A stretch of DNA of 36,104 bases from Acinetobacter lwoffii. Its GTDB lineage: Bacteria > Pseudomonadota > Gammaproteobacteria > Pseudomonadales > Moraxellaceae. The stretch's first letter is position 1, and each line of letters opens with the position of its first letter. This document shows, piece after piece, positions 24,470 through 33,851 of the stretch. The stretch covers positions 1-36,104 of the forward strand of contig NZ_JAMXXK010000035.1 of NCBI RefSeq assembly GCF_024129735.1. Reading direction: 5' to 3'. A model generated the notes under the pieces. It was not told the DNA's origin and ran no database searches. It saw only the letters and a program-made list of their open reading frames with translations. Position numbers and translations under genes: made by a program.

Positions 24470-25285
24470 TTATTCGTCAAAGAAACCTGCACGTGGCTGA
24501 CGTAGGCCACGAATACCCAGACCGCATTCTGCATTGATCAGAACACCAGTCAAAGGACGGTTGTTTTGACGAGATGCCAACAGCACGTATGAACCGGTCA
24601 TATCTTCCGGTTCAGGCAAGAAATTCAGTGGCATGCCACGTGCAATTTTCTCAGGATCACGTGCATCGAGCAGGCCCACATTTTCCTGACCCAGCGATGC
24701 CGCACCTTTGATATTCACATTCATACCTGACGGTGCAACAGCGTTCACTCGTACTTTAGGCGCAAGCTCGTAAGCCAGTTCTTTCATAATCCCGACACCC
24801 GCATGCTTAGATGCAGTATATACAGGGCCTCCGCCAGCGGAGTACAGTGCCGAATTAGACAAAGTAAATATGATAGAACCTTCAGAAGCGATCAATGCAT
24901 CCAGTGCAGCCTTCGCACCGAGGATCAGAGATTTGGTATTGATGCCCATAATCTCGTCAAAGGCTTTTTCTAGTTGCTCACCAGAGGTATTGACGATATC
25001 GGCATAGTGATCCCAAATACCGGCATTACCAACGAAACAATCGAGTTTACCGAAACGTTCCACAGTGGCTTGAACTGCACGAACGTTATCTGCATAGCTG
25101 GCTACATCACCTTCGATCGCAAGAACTTTTCCACCGAAGTGTTCGTTCAAGGCATCCACTTTCGCTTTTGAACGTTGAAGAACCGCAACTTGTGCACCTT
25201 CCTCAATAAAACGCTCGACCAAAGCCCAGCCTAAGCCTGAACCACCACCAGTAATAAGTGCAACTTCGCCCTGTAGCCAACCCAT
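24470..25285 (-). CDS. hcaB: 3-phenylpropionate/cinnamate dihydrodiol dehydrogenase
   Basis: A 271-residue short-chain dehydrogenase that oxidises the cis-dihydrodiol made by the dioxygenase to 2,3-dihydroxyphenylpropionate, with NAD. The NAD motif is 'ALITGGGSGLGWALVERF', Asp60 of 'GDVAS' and 'GNAGIWDHY' follow, and the catalytic Ser-Tyr-Lys triad is in 'LSNSALYSAGGGPVYTASKH'. The C-terminal 'GVLINAECGLGIRGL' fits the BphB/HcaB group rather than general SDRs. It is two bases from hcaC, and so translated in close succession. Confidence in the branch comes mainly from the operon context. Confidence 0.93.
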   Translation of the reverse strand: MGWLQGEVALITGGGSGLGWALVERFIEEGAQVAVLQRSKAKVDALNEHFGGKVLAIEGDVASYADNVRAVQATVERFGKLDCFVGNAGIWDHYADIVNTSGEQLEKAFDEIMGINTKSLILGAKAALDALIASEGSIIFTLSNSALYSAGGGPVYTASKHAGVGIMKELAYELAPKVRVNAVAPSGMNVNIKGAASLGQENVGLLDARDPEKIARGMPLNFLPEPEDMTGSYVLLASRQNNRPLTGVLINAECGLGIRGLRQPRAGFFDE

Positions 25286-25287
25286 GC

Positions 25288-25614
25288 TTACTCTCCTGCC
25301 ATCTCTACAAACAATTGGCCATCTTCAACAATCACTGGGAATGTTTTGATTGGATCAGTTGCAGGTAGACACAATGCTTCACCTGTTTTTAAACAGAAAC
25401 GTGCTGAATGCAATGGACATTCCACAGTACCGTCATCTTCAAGGTAACCTTCAGACATTGACGCATTACCATGACTGCATTTATCGTTCATAGCGAAGAA
25501 TTCACCGCCATTGTTAAATACAGCAAGCGCTTCGATACCGTTTACGCCGCAATCCACTTTTAACGCTTCGCCTTCGTCTAATTCGTCAACTTGGCAAACA
25601 AAAATCTTATTCAT
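25288..25614 (-). CDS. hcaC: Rieske ferredoxin of the phenylpropionate dioxygenase
   Basis: A 108-residue [2Fe-2S] Rieske protein that passes electrons from HcaD to the HcaEF oxygenase. Cluster ligands are C46-x-H48 ('DKCSHGNAS') and C66-x-x-H69 ('VECPLHSARF'), the latter 17 residues after the first pair. Length is the usual 105-110. Its ATG shares a base with the hcaF stop (TAATG), a sign of coupled translation. Confidence 0.95.
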   Translation of the reverse strand: MNKIFVCQVDELDEGEALKVDCGVNGIEALAVFNNGGEFFAMNDKCSHGNASMSEGYLEDDGTVECPLHSARFCLKTGEALCLPATDPIKTFPVIVEDGQLFVEMAGE

Positions 25615-26132
25615 TAGAAGAACACACTCAGGTTATGTGAGTTATAGGTAACTTGGTCAAGGGTGATCTTACGGTTGAAGATCTGGAAGCCCAGGCCGCC
25701 TTCAACTTTGCGAATCTTGTCATGACGTTTACCACAGTAAATCGTAACGTCTTTCTCTTTCTGGGTACGGTACAGAAGGTATGTCATGTACACATCGTAT
25801 TCGCCTTCAACTTCAGTTGGCTCAACAATCACGTTGCTCACCATGTGAGTGGTACGTGATGGAGGCTCTTCAGCCCAAGCCATACCAGTTTCCAGACGAG
25901 CAACACGACGTTCTAAAAGATCTTTCGTATCATTGAATACCCAAGTCGTAGGTGGTTCAACTGAACGACGACGGTCACGGGTTTGTGCGTTTGGTGTGGT
26001 ACGTAGCGTGTAAGAAATATCTTCAGCTAAGGTATCCAACCATTCGCGGAATTTCCAGTCGTCAAGCAGCTTTGCTTCGCGATACAGGAACTGACTAATT
26101 TGGTGATGAAGTTCTAAGCTGATTTGACTCAT
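25614..26132 (-). CDS. hcaF: Phenylpropionate dioxygenase, beta subunit
   Basis: A 172-residue small subunit of the ring-hydroxylating oxygenase; it has the structural (cystatin-like, SnoaL-type) fold and no metal site. '[20 protein letters not shown]' at the start and '[20 protein letters not shown]' with '[12 protein letters not shown]' near the end are standard for beta subunits of this class. It overlaps the hcaE stop by four bases (ATGA) and the hcaC start by one, as expected for subunits made in fixed ratio. Confidence 0.95.
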   Translation of the reverse strand: MSQISLELHHQISQFLYREAKLLDDWKFREWLDTLAEDISYTLRTTPNAQTRDRRRSVEPPTTWVFNDTKDLLERRVARLETGMAWAEEPPSRTTHMVSNVIVEPTEVEGEYDVYMTYLLYRTQKEKDVTIYCGKRHDKIRKVEGGLGFQIFNRKITLDQVTYNSHNLSVFF

Positions 26133-27496
26133 TTCATAAGCTCCTTCTCATATTCGTCAGCTGCTTTTTCCACGTCTTCCCATTTTTCATGAATCAATAA
26201 ATCTGCCCAACGGCGGTACATACCACGTGCTGCAGTTTCAGAGAAAATATAGTTAGTGATACCCGGGATACCATCTTCACGTACTTTCTCGTTACCTTTA
26301 CCCATTTCCATAATGAGTTTGTTTTGACGCGCTTTGTAACCACGTAAAACTTTTTGGATTTCGATCCAGTTTTCAGAGTCATCTTGCTCTAGGAAACCAG
26401 CAGGACCGAAGGCACGAGTTGCAGAACGTTCAAATGCTGCTTGTACATCTTCTGGCGCGTCCGCATCACAGATACAGAATGCCCAAACTTCAGTTTTGTT
26501 TGGACCACGTGGGTGCCATACACGAAGAGTCGCAGTACCGTTCAACCAAGACAATGTAGGGAACATGGTGTTGTGACCTGCAAGACGCAGCGCACGAGTT
26601 TCACCTAGGCGTTCTTTCACTTCTTCGTAAGTTTCGCGGAAGTAGTTTGCTACTTCACCATCAACCCATACGTTTGCGTCTGGTTTCTCTGTGAAGAAGA
26701 AGCCTGAACCGTGACCACGTGAACCGTATTGGATCGCGTCTTTCGCAGTTTCCCAAACTGGACGAGCAGTTTGTGCAGCACCAAGTTTTTTCGATGCTTC
26801 ATCATCTGGTTTTGCGCCAAGGACTTGGATCGCAGATGCATGAGAGAACAAGGCATGATACTGGTCAGATGCAAACTGTTCCGCTGCAAATTTCCAGTTA
26901 CACTCGATTTCCCATTTGTGTACACCACCGATGATTTCTGTACCACCTGGACGACGGTCAAGTACACCATCTAGATACCAGGCGATATCGCCCATGTATT
27001 CTTCTAGATCAGGTGTGGTTTCATCCCAACAAGCGAATACCAAGCCTTTGTAAGACTTGACACGATTCACTTCAACCAGACCCCATTGCTCTTTACATGC
27101 ACCATGCGGGTAAGCACGATCTTCAAGCGGGATATCTTTTAAAGAACCGTCAATGCCATATGACCAGCCGTGGTACGGGCAAGTAAATGCACGGGTATTA
27201 CCACAGTCAGCGAAGCTTACACGCATAGAGCGGTGACGGCACTGGTTTAAAAATGCTTTGATTGAGCCGTCTTTTTGACGTGCCACAATGATCGGATCTT
27301 CACCCATGTAGGTGTTGAAGAAATCACCAGCCTTAGGAATTTGGCTTTCATGGCAAAGGAATAACCAAGTACGACCGAAAACACGTTCGAGTTCTAATTC
27401 GTAAATGTCAGGATCCGTATAAATAGATGGCGTAATACGTCCATTTTGTGCATCGACTAAAGCATCGATTTCGCGCACATCAATTTTTCCACTCAT
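26129..27496 (-). CDS. hcaE: Phenylpropionate dioxygenase, alpha (catalytic) subunit
   Basis: A 455-residue Rieske non-heme iron oxygenase subunit; with HcaF it adds O2 across the 2,3 positions of 3-phenylpropionate or cinnamate. The Rieske cluster is held by C86-x-H88 ('NQCRHRSM') and C106-x-x-H109 ('[14 protein letters not shown]'). The mononuclear iron histidines are H214 and H219 in '[11 protein letters not shown]', with D211 as the bridging acid between the two metal centres. Length matches HcaE of E. coli. AGGAG lies eight bases before the ATG. It is the first gene of the leftward hcaE-F-C-B-mhpB-hcaD operon, and its promoter must lie in the 281-bp gap shared with the divergent hcaR. 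Confidence 0.95.
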   Translation of the reverse strand: MSGKIDVREIDALVDAQNGRITPSIYTDPDIYELELERVFGRTWLFLCHESQIPKAGDFFNTYMGEDPIIVARQKDGSIKAFLNQCRHRSMRVSFADCGNTRAFTCPYHGWSYGIDGSLKDIPLEDRAYPHGACKEQWGLVEVNRVKSYKGLVFACWDETTPDLEEYMGDIAWYLDGVLDRRPGGTEIIGGVHKWEIECNWKFAAEQFASDQYHALFSHASAIQVLGAKPDDEASKKLGAAQTARPVWETAKDAIQYGSRGHGSGFFFTEKPDANVWVDGEVANYFRETYEEVKERLGETRALRLAGHNTMFPTLSWLNGTATLRVWHPRGPNKTEVWAFCICDADAPEDVQAAFERSATRAFGPAGFLEQDDSENWIEIQKVLRGYKARQNKLIMEMGKGNEKVREDGIPGITNYIFSETAARGMYRRWADLLIHEKWEDVEKAADEYEKELMK

Positions 27497-27777
27497 GAAA
27501 AGCTCTCCTGTGACCTATCTTTGGCACAAAGTAATAGACTCAACTTTTCAACGATGATGGATTTGACAGCGTTTTTCGGGAAATATTTTTTTTGTTTCAA
27601 TTAAGAGCTTAAAGCAATTATTAAGCACGTGAATTTTTATATTAAAACATCTATTAATCCCGCCAGAGCATTTAGTTTATGAATGGGAAAATAATCTTCA
27701 CGACATAGTTGTTTATAGATTATACTTTGAGGAAATTATAGTAAGACATTTTTTGGATTACTCTTTGGGTTGATGAC

Positions 27778-28686
27778 ATGGAATTACGACACCTTCGCTA
27801 CTTTATCACCGTTGCTGAAGAGCTCAATTTTAGTAAGGCAGCACTTAAACTTTATACGGCTCAACCCTCACTTAGCCAGCAAATCAAAGACCTGGAAGAA
27901 GATGTTGGGGTAAAACTACTCAACCGAACCAAACGTAAAGTAGAGCTGACCGAAGAAGGCGCCGTATTCCTGGAACAGGCCCGTCTCACCCTGGCACAAG
28001 CGGACAAGGCCGTTGCCATGGCACGTCAGGTGTCACAGGCCAAGCAGCAAATGCTCCGCATCGGTTTTGTACCGGTAGCCGAGATGAAAATCTTCCCGTA
28101 TATCTTGCCAAATCTACGTGTACAGAACCCGGATTTAAAAATTGAACTGCTCAGCCTGAACAACAATGAGCAAATGCGTTTGTTAAAAAAAGGTGATTTG
28201 GATCTGACATTTACCCGTCATAATTTCAATAGTGATGAAATTGAAAGCCAGTTCGTGATTCGTGAACCGCTGATTTTCCTGCTGCCTAAAGATCACCCTT
28301 TAGCAAAATACGAAAGAATTCCTGTTAAAGCATTGAATGGTATTGATTTTATTATTCCATCAGCAGAGCAGTCATTGACCCTGAATCAGGCGATTCTGGA
28401 CTTTGCCAAAGCCAACGGCATTGAATTCAATATTGTGCAAAAGGCCGATAATATTTTATTTAATATCAACTCGATCGGAATGGGCTTGGGCTGTACCATT
28501 TTGCCGGGCTATATTGCACCGCTGACCATGGATAATAGCGTGATTCGTCCGCTGGACGTGGAGTTGCCCTATTTAGACCTGTATGTCAGCTACCATAAAA
28601 ACAACAAATCCTATGCCGTCAGCAAATTTCTTGAACTTTTGACCCGTGTATTCTATCTGGATATTTACCGTAGCGAACAAAATTAA
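27778..28686 (+). CDS. hcaR: LysR-family activator of the hca operon
   Basis: A 302-residue LysR regulator. The N-terminal winged helix 'FSKAALKLYTAQPSLSQQIK' (residues ~16-35) is followed by a linker helix and an effector domain from ~88 ('QQMLRIGFVPVAEMKIFPYI'). It is transcribed away from hcaE over a 281-bp gap, the usual LysR arrangement, and in E. coli HcaR activates hcaEFCBD in response to phenylpropionate or cinnamate. Length and sequence style agree with HcaR, but the symbol depends on position as much as on sequence. It ends at its own terminator. Confidence 0.88.
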   Translation: MELRHLRYFITVAEELNFSKAALKLYTAQPSLSQQIKDLEEDVGVKLLNRTKRKVELTEEGAVFLEQARLTLAQADKAVAMARQVSQAKQQMLRIGFVPVAEMKIFPYILPNLRVQNPDLKIELLSLNNNEQMRLLKKGDLDLTFTRHNFNSDEIESQFVIREPLIFLLPKDHPLAKYERIPVKALNGIDFIIPSAEQSLTLNQAILDFAKANGIEFNIVQKADNILFNINSIGMGLGCTILPGYIAPLTMDNSVIRPLDVELPYLDLYVSYHKNNKSYAVSKFLELLTRVFYLDIYRSEQN

Positions 28687-29022
28687 TCCCATTTCTTCCC
28701 TCTATCAGGCATATGCCATTCAACTTTTGATAGGCATGTGCTTTTTTTATTTTATTATTTTATGCTTAAGAATTCGTTTTTAATTCTATTTTGTGATAAA
28801 GAATCTATTTCTAGCGTTTAAATTTGTCACTTGACCTCGACCAAAATTGTGTATTTTTAGCTCTAAATGTGCTGCATTTACCACTTAAGTCTAATAAAAT
28901 TTAATTCGGATTTTTCTCAGTTTAAATAGCTCAAACCTATAAAAATTATTAGATTTTTAGATTTATCCAAATAAATGAGAATCAAACTCACTTAGGTACG
29001 CTACATTAAATATTCCCGATAT
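28687..29022. other. Convergent gap between hcaR and mhpC
   Basis: Apart from the terminators at each end, about 270 bp of AT-rich DNA holds nothing I can identify. A TGAG-N7-CTCA dyad at 28976-28990 has no gene start near it. Confidence 0.55.
28709..28749 (+). terminator. Intrinsic terminator after hcaR
   Basis: GCATATGCC pairs with GGCATGTGC (one G-T wobble) around a 15-base loop and leads into TTTTTTT. Confidence 0.8.
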
Positions 29023-29052
29023 AAAAAAGGATGACCGAAGCCATCCTTTTTA
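29023..29052 (-). terminator. Intrinsic terminator after mhpC
   Basis: On the minus strand AAAAAGGATGGC pairs with GTCATCCTTTTT around a TTCG loop, followed by a T-run. It starts 15 bases after the mhpC stop. Confidence 0.88.
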
Positions 29053-29066
29053 AAACTACATCGAGC

Positions 29067-29927
29067 TTATTTTACGCCGTGTACAGCCAAGTAGTTTTTG
29101 ATCACAGTGTTGAACTCATCTGCTTTTTCAACTTGAGACCAGTGACCACATTGGCTGAAGATATGTGCATCAGCATTTGGCACGATGTTCAGGATGTCCC
29201 AAGTACGAGAAACCGGAATCACCACGTCTTGCGTACCATGAATCAATAGTACAGGCACAGTAATGTCTTTCATTTTTTCGAAGTCTAATGGGAATTCGAA
29301 ACGGTCACGGTCACGTGCGCCAACCACATCCATTAAACGATTTGATGCATAGTCATTTGCAGCAGAAGCAAAACGTACTTTTACCAGTTCATCAGTAATC
29401 AGGTCTTTGTTTACGACAAACATAGAAAGGGTTTTCTTGATTCCTTCTTCTGTAAGAACTGGGTTTGCGTGAGCTTTAAGTGCAGCTGTCTGTTTCGCAC
29501 CGCCCGTACCCATAGACACGATACCCAAAATACGATCTGGATAATCCAATGCCATCTGGAATGCTAACCAGCCACCCAGAGAGTTACCGACCAACCAGGT
29601 TTTTTCGATACCCAAAGCATCTAGCGTACGGATCGCATGATCTACCCAGGCACGGATACCATATTCAGTACCCGGTGCAACCACAGTTTGGCCATAACCA
29701 ATGGTATCAATCGCGATACAACGCGCTTGCTCACCAATTTGTGGCAGGTTTAACCACCAGTTTGCCGCGGCCGATACACCTGTACCTGAACCGTGTAAAA
29801 ATAGAATAGGCGTACCTTCACCAATTTCGTGGTAATGGGTCAACTCGCCTTCAGCAGTTTCAATCCATTTGTCTTCTAAGCCAAAGAATGGATCTGTTTG
29901 ATAGTCAGGGATTTGAACAGTGCTCAT
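29067..29927 (-). CDS. mhpC: 2-hydroxy-6-oxonona-2,4-dienedioate hydrolase
   Basis: A 286-residue alpha/beta-hydrolase that splits the C9 ring-cleavage product into succinate (fumarate from cinnamate) and 2-hydroxypenta-2,4-dienoate. The oxyanion-hole region is 'ILFLHGSGTGVSAAANW'; the catalytic triad is S116 in 'VGNSLGGW', D234 in 'HGTQDVVIP' and H262 in 'SQCGHWSQVEKADEFN'. Length and motifs fit MhpC and related meta-cleavage-product hydrolases (BphD/HsaD group). It has its own terminator and a 279-bp upstream gap, so it is a separate transcription unit from the dioxygenase operon and from the porin gene. Confidence 0.92.
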   Translation of the reverse strand: MSTVQIPDYQTDPFFGLEDKWIETAEGELTHYHEIGEGTPILFLHGSGTGVSAAANWWLNLPQIGEQARCIAIDTIGYGQTVVAPGTEYGIRAWVDHAIRTLDALGIEKTWLVGNSLGGWLAFQMALDYPDRILGIVSMGTGGAKQTAALKAHANPVLTEEGIKKTLSMFVVNKDLITDELVKVRFASAANDYASNRLMDVVGARDRDRFEFPLDFEKMKDITVPVLLIHGTQDVVIPVSRTWDILNIVPNADAHIFSQCGHWSQVEKADEFNTVIKNYLAVHGVK

Positions 29928-30163
29928 ATTGCTTCCTCTTACAGTCTTTCGCTTGCGTGTCCCTCTATTTTCAAGAATTCGACGTCAAGTTGACTCATTA
30001 AAATGACTTGTGTACACCCTTATATTAACCGCTCAACCGCAGCAAACTGATACAAAATTACGATTGCACCCAACAAAATAGATATAATTTAAGTATTTGT
30101 TTTATATATTTTTTTATAAATTAAACCCTACATAAACTAAGGCTTTAACTGCATTCTTAAACC

Positions 30164-30192
30164 AAAAAGCAGCCAGAAGACTGACTGCTTTT
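30164..30192 (-). terminator. Intrinsic terminator after the porin gene
   Basis: On the minus strand AAAAGCAG-T-CAG pairs with CTG-G-CTGCTTTT around loop TCTT (one mismatch), then TT. It lies 15 bases after the porin stop. Confidence 0.8.
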
Positions 30193-30206
30193 AAAATATA
30201 CGGGTA

Positions 30207-31469
30207 TTAGAATTTATGGGTATAAGTAGTTGCGACACGGTATTCTTGCAGGTCTGGTTTTGCTGGATTGGCAAAATTCACATCAATATACATCGCCTGT
30301 ACACCCAAACCTTTTAATTTACCTTCTGGCACAGTGTAGTTCACGATGGCATTCACTTCATCCGTATTGAAGTTCTGACCTTGATACGCCCCAGTACCTT
30401 TCTGATCATAACCTTTGAAATAAACCGCAGTTGCGTTTAATCCTTTGGCACCCATTTCAGAGAAGTCATAGCCATAAGAAACATTCCATGACTTTTCTTC
30501 TGGTGCAGTAAAGGTTGCAACGCCCCAGTTCACCAGATAAGGCTGCGGCACCCAGCCACCCAATGTCGGGAATGCGCTATCACCAAACATTTGCTGGTAA
30601 CCTACACCTACGCTATGTGCACCATGATTTACTTTTGCAGCGACAGACACAGCCTGGTTATCAATTTCACCATACAACTTGTCACCTGATTCCGAGTTAT
30701 CGAAGTAACGGATGTGGCTATCTAATTTGGTTTTTTCACCGAGCGCAGTTTTATAATTCACACCCAGATAATGCTGTTGGTAAATGTCTTGAACATCGGC
30801 ATACCAGTAGCTCGCCCCTACTTCTTTAGTAAGTTGGTGGTCTACACCCGCAATCCACATGCCATCAGCTTCAGCACCCGTATCATAGAAACTTGGTGGA
30901 GCAAATTTAGTTAAATCACGGAACTGGTTGTCATAACGGTTGTTAATACCATCAATATACGCAAGAGTTAACTTGGTATCTTTAAGGTCTTTAGACTCTA
31001 ACCAGGCACCACTATAAGTCGTCAATAACTGACGCGATGGATCAAATACCAAGACTGGAGATACAGGCAATAACTCACCGACTTTCAGTTCAGTTTGTGA
31101 CACTTTGGCTTTTAAGGTCGCGCCGACTTTACCGAAATGGTCTTTTGACTCTTTGCCATCGTGCGGTAAAACCCAGTCCGGATTTTTATCACGGCCATTG
31201 AGTTTGACTGCATGTTGCACCAGTACATCAGCACCGACCTGCACACCACCACCGATATCGTGATAACCCGACTTGGCATCCAGAGTCACCCCTTGGGACC
31301 AAGAACCCCAATTACGTGATGAATAGTCATCTTGATACTGACGGTCTAGATAAAAGTTCTTAAATTTGAGTTGAACATTGCTGTCGTCAATAAAGTCTGC
31401 ATTCGTTGCAGTTGTCCCTAAAGTTGCTGTCGCAGCAAGTATTGCAATCCATAAATTGTGACGACGCAT
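30207..31469 (-). CDS. OprD-family outer-membrane porin
   Basis: A 420-residue beta-barrel porin. An N-terminal Sec signal ('LWIAILAATATLGTTATNA', cleavage likely after NA or NADF) precedes a barrel that ends in the aromatic residue Phe ('ATTYTHKF'), the usual signal for outer-membrane insertion. 'VKVGELLPVSPVLVFDPSRQ'-type wording (here 'ELKVGELLPVSPVLVFD'), 'GTLDAKSGY'-like strands and 'FKGYDQ' are typical of the OprD/Opd group that takes up small carboxylates and aromatic acids. Being placed among the mhp genes, it probably admits phenylpropionate or cinnamate (inference). A small hairpin lies in its leader at 31519-31542. Confidence 0.9.
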   Translation of the reverse strand: MRRHNLWIAILAATATLGTTATNADFIDDSNVQLKFKNFYLDRQYQDDYSSRNWGSWSQGVTLDAKSGYHDIGGGVQVGADVLVQHAVKLNGRDKNPDWVLPHDGKESKDHFGKVGATLKAKVSQTELKVGELLPVSPVLVFDPSRQLLTTYSGAWLESKDLKDTKLTLAYIDGINNRYDNQFRDLTKFAPPSFYDTGAEADGMWIAGVDHQLTKEVGASYWYADVQDIYQQHYLGVNYKTALGEKTKLDSHIRYFDNSESGDKLYGEIDNQAVSVAAKVNHGAHSVGVGYQQMFGDSAFPTLGGWVPQPYLVNWGVATFTAPEEKSWNVSYGYDFSEMGAKGLNATAVYFKGYDQKGTGAYQGQNFNTDEVNAIVNYTVPEGKLKGLGVQAMYIDVNFANPAKPDLQEYRVATTYTHKF

Positions 31470-31836
31470 GATGAGTTCCCCATTCAGCAGATAAAATCCA
31501 TGCAGCCATCATGCGCAAGTCGGTTTAAATAAAAAATCCGACCACAGTATTAAACTTTTGCTCTTTTAGCTCTGCATATTCCAAGCCCAGATTTAAGCAC
31601 TCAATCTCTTAGATTTTAAACCGATTAATGAAAATAAAAATTTGACCAGATATTTAATTCAAATTTCTGTTTCCTCTATTAATAAGCGCAATTTTTTTTA
31701 AAATATTGAGCCACTATTTTTTATTTATCGTTTTTATGTTTAAGGAAAAAATTAAACTAAAATAATCTTCACATAACACTATAACTAAAATATCTGAGAT
31801 CAGAGTTTTAATATATTATTAAAACTACTTCATAAT
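31470..31836. other. Porin promoter region
   Basis: About 370 bp, strongly AT-rich. GTCGG (31519-31523) pairs with CCGAC (31538-31542) in the leader about 50 bases before the porin ATG. I could not place the promoter boxes with confidence and see no gene. Confidence 0.5.
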
Positions 31837-31870
31837 AAAAAAGCATCCACTTTGGATGCTTTTTTATTAG
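31837..31870 (-). terminator. Intrinsic terminator after mhpE
   Basis: A perfect 12-pair stem AAAAAAGCATCC / GGATGCTTTTTT with a five-base loop, A/T runs on both sides. It closes the mhpD-F-E operon. Confidence 0.94.
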
Positions 31871-31898
31871 CCTTATTTTAATACGATTGCATTAAAAA

Positions 31899-32918
31899 TT
31901 AAGCTTGTAACTCACGCGCTTTAGACATCGTCAACGCCAAGTCTTCGATCATGTCTTCCTGACCACCAACCGTACCACGGCGACCCAGTTCCATCAGGAT
32001 TTCACGTGCAGATACGCCATATTTTGCTTCAGCGCGTTTAGCAAACAACAGGAATGAAGAATAAACACCGGCATAACCTAAAGTTGCCGCATCACGGTCA
32101 GCACGAATCGGGTTGTGCATCATTGGAATCACAAGGTCTTCCGCAACGTCTTGTACTTTGAACAGGTCAACGCCAGTGTCCATATCCATACGGTTTGCCA
32201 CAGCGATAAACAGTTCAAGTGGTGTATTACCTGCGCCAGCACCAAGACCAGCAGATGCCAAGTCAACACGTACTGCACCTGCTTGAACCGCAGCAACAGT
32301 ATTCGATACACCCATACCTAAGTTGTGGTGCCCGTGGAAACCAAGCTCAACACTTGGATCCAAGTGTTGACGTAAGTGACCAACACGGTCGATCACATCC
32401 TGCGGAAGCATATAACCTGCTGAATCTGTCACATAGATACAGTTTGCACCGTAAGACACCATCTTGTTTGCTTCTTCAAGCAATTTTTCAGGAGATGCCA
32501 TGTGAGCAAGCATCAAGAAGCCCACGGTATCCATTTCTAATTTGCGTGCAGCGGTGATGTGCTGTTCAGAACAATCCGCTTCAGTACAATGCGTCGCCAC
32601 ACGAATGGTAGAAACACCAATTTCATGTGCCATTTTCAAATGGTCAACCGTACCGATACCAGGTAAAAGCAATGCAGAAATTTTTGCATTTTTCATACGT
32701 GGCACAACAGCGGATAAATATTCTTCATCCGTTGCAGCAGCAAAACCGTAGTTCACTGATGAACCGCCAAGGCCGTCACCGTGCGTTACTTCAATTAAAG
32801 GTACGCCGGCATCATCAAGTGCTGTTGAAATTGCAATCATTTGCTCAACAGTCGTTTGATGGCGCTGCGGGTGCATACCATCACGCAAAGTCATATCATG
32901 AACAATAATCTTAGACAT
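31899..32918 (-). CDS. mhpE: 4-hydroxy-2-oxovalerate aldolase
   Basis: A 339-residue Mn-dependent (HMG-CoA-lyase-like TIM barrel) aldolase that splits 4-hydroxy-2-oxovalerate into pyruvate and acetaldehyde. '[20 protein letters not shown]' carries the catalytic Arg12 and metal ligand Asp13; '[11 protein letters not shown]' holds the two metal-binding histidines. The C-terminal ~60 residues form the domain that docks on MhpF ('[16 protein letters not shown]', '[14 protein letters not shown]'), so acetaldehyde is channelled directly. It follows mhpF by 12 bases. Length is usual (337 in E. coli). Confidence 0.96.
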   Translation of the reverse strand: MSKIIVHDMTLRDGMHPQRHQTTVEQMIAISTALDDAGVPLIEVTHGDGLGGSSVNYGFAAATDEEYLSAVVPRMKNAKISALLLPGIGTVDHLKMAHEIGVSTIRVATHCTEADCSEQHITAARKLEMDTVGFLMLAHMASPEKLLEEANKMVSYGANCIYVTDSAGYMLPQDVIDRVGHLRQHLDPSVELGFHGHHNLGMGVSNTVAAVQAGAVRVDLASAGLGAGAGNTPLELFIAVANRMDMDTGVDLFKVQDVAEDLVIPMMHNPIRADRDAATLGYAGVYSSFLLFAKRAEAKYGVSAREILMELGRRGTVGGQEDMIEDLALTMSKARELQA

Positions 32919-32930
32919 TTTGGTATTCCT

Positions 32931-33827
32931 TTAAGCTTCAGCGGTGTTGAACACGTGTTCTGCGAACATTTCTGCAGTACGTGCAGCTGCTGCAGTCATA
33001 ATATCCAGGTTGCCTGCGTATTTCGGCAGGAAGTCACCCAGACCTTCAACTTCCAAGTAAATTGATACACGGTTGCCATCAAATACTGGACCATTTACCA
33101 GTTTGTAACCTGGTACGTATTTTTGGACTTCCTTGATCATGGCATGTACAGATTCAGTGATCGCTGCCTGATCCGGCTCACCTTCTACTAGACAGTGAAC
33201 AGTATCACGCATCATTAGAGGTGGGTCAGCCGGGTTAATGATGATGATCGCTTTACCTTGTTTCGCGCCGCCGACTTTCTCAATGGCACCTGCAGTAGTA
33301 CGTGTGAATTCATCAATGTTTTTACGCGTTCCCGGACCAACCGACTTAGTCGATACAGTTGCAATGATTTCGCCGTATTCAACAGGTTGAACGCGAGAAA
33401 CCGCAGCCACCATCGGAATCGTTGCCTGACCGCCACATGTCACCATGTTCACGTTTGGTACTTCGCCCGCTTGTAGTAATGCTTCAAGGTTGACTGGTGG
33501 TACACAAAATGGACCAATCGCAGCAGGCGTTAAGTCGATCATCAACACGCCAAGTTCATTCAGCTTGCGGCTGTTTTCAGCATGGACATAGGCAGAAGTT
33601 GCGTCGAATGCAATTTTGATGTCATCAGCAATCACATGAGGAAGAAGACCATCAACGCCTTCAGCTGTGGTTTTTAAACCCATTTTCGCAGCACGCGCCA
33701 AACCTTCAGAAGTCGGGTCAATCCCCACCATCCAAACAGGCTCTAACCATTCGCTGCGTTGTAATTTATAAAGCAAATCAGTACCAATATTCCCTGGACC
33801 GATCATTGCACATTTAATCTTTTTCAT
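32931..33827 (-). CDS. mhpF: Acetaldehyde dehydrogenase (acetylating)
   Basis: A 298-residue enzyme that converts acetaldehyde, NAD and CoA to acetyl-CoA as partner of the MhpE aldolase. The NAD site is '[19 protein letters not shown]'. The acyl-forming cysteine is C131 in '[14 protein letters not shown]'. '[20 protein letters not shown]' and '[18 protein letters not shown]' are further landmarks of the DmpF/MhpF family. It is second in the mhpD-F-E operon, 24 bases after mhpD. Length is near the usual 312, slightly shorter. Confidence 0.96.
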   Translation of the reverse strand: MKKIKCAMIGPGNIGTDLLYKLQRSEWLEPVWMVGIDPTSEGLARAAKMGLKTTAEGVDGLLPHVIADDIKIAFDATSAYVHAENSRKLNELGVLMIDLTPAAIGPFCVPPVNLEALLQAGEVPNVNMVTCGGQATIPMVAAVSRVQPVEYGEIIATVSTKSVGPGTRKNIDEFTRTTAGAIEKVGGAKQGKAIIIINPADPPLMMRDTVHCLVEGEPDQAAITESVHAMIKEVQKYVPGYKLVNGPVFDGNRVSIYLEVEGLGDFLPKYAGNLDIMTAAAARTAEMFAEHVFNTAEA

Positions 33828-33851
33828 GAATGTACTCTCTTGGAATCTTGA

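Noticed and set aside
27509..27528. TGTG...CACA near the hcaE start as a CRP site
   Set aside because: Half-sites are 20 bp end to end instead of 16, inner bases do not match, and it lies between probable promoter and start.
28976..28990. TGAGAATCAAACTCA, resembling a Fur or dimer site
   Set aside because: It matches Fur at only 10 of 14 positions and lies between two convergent gene ends, with no start nearby to control.
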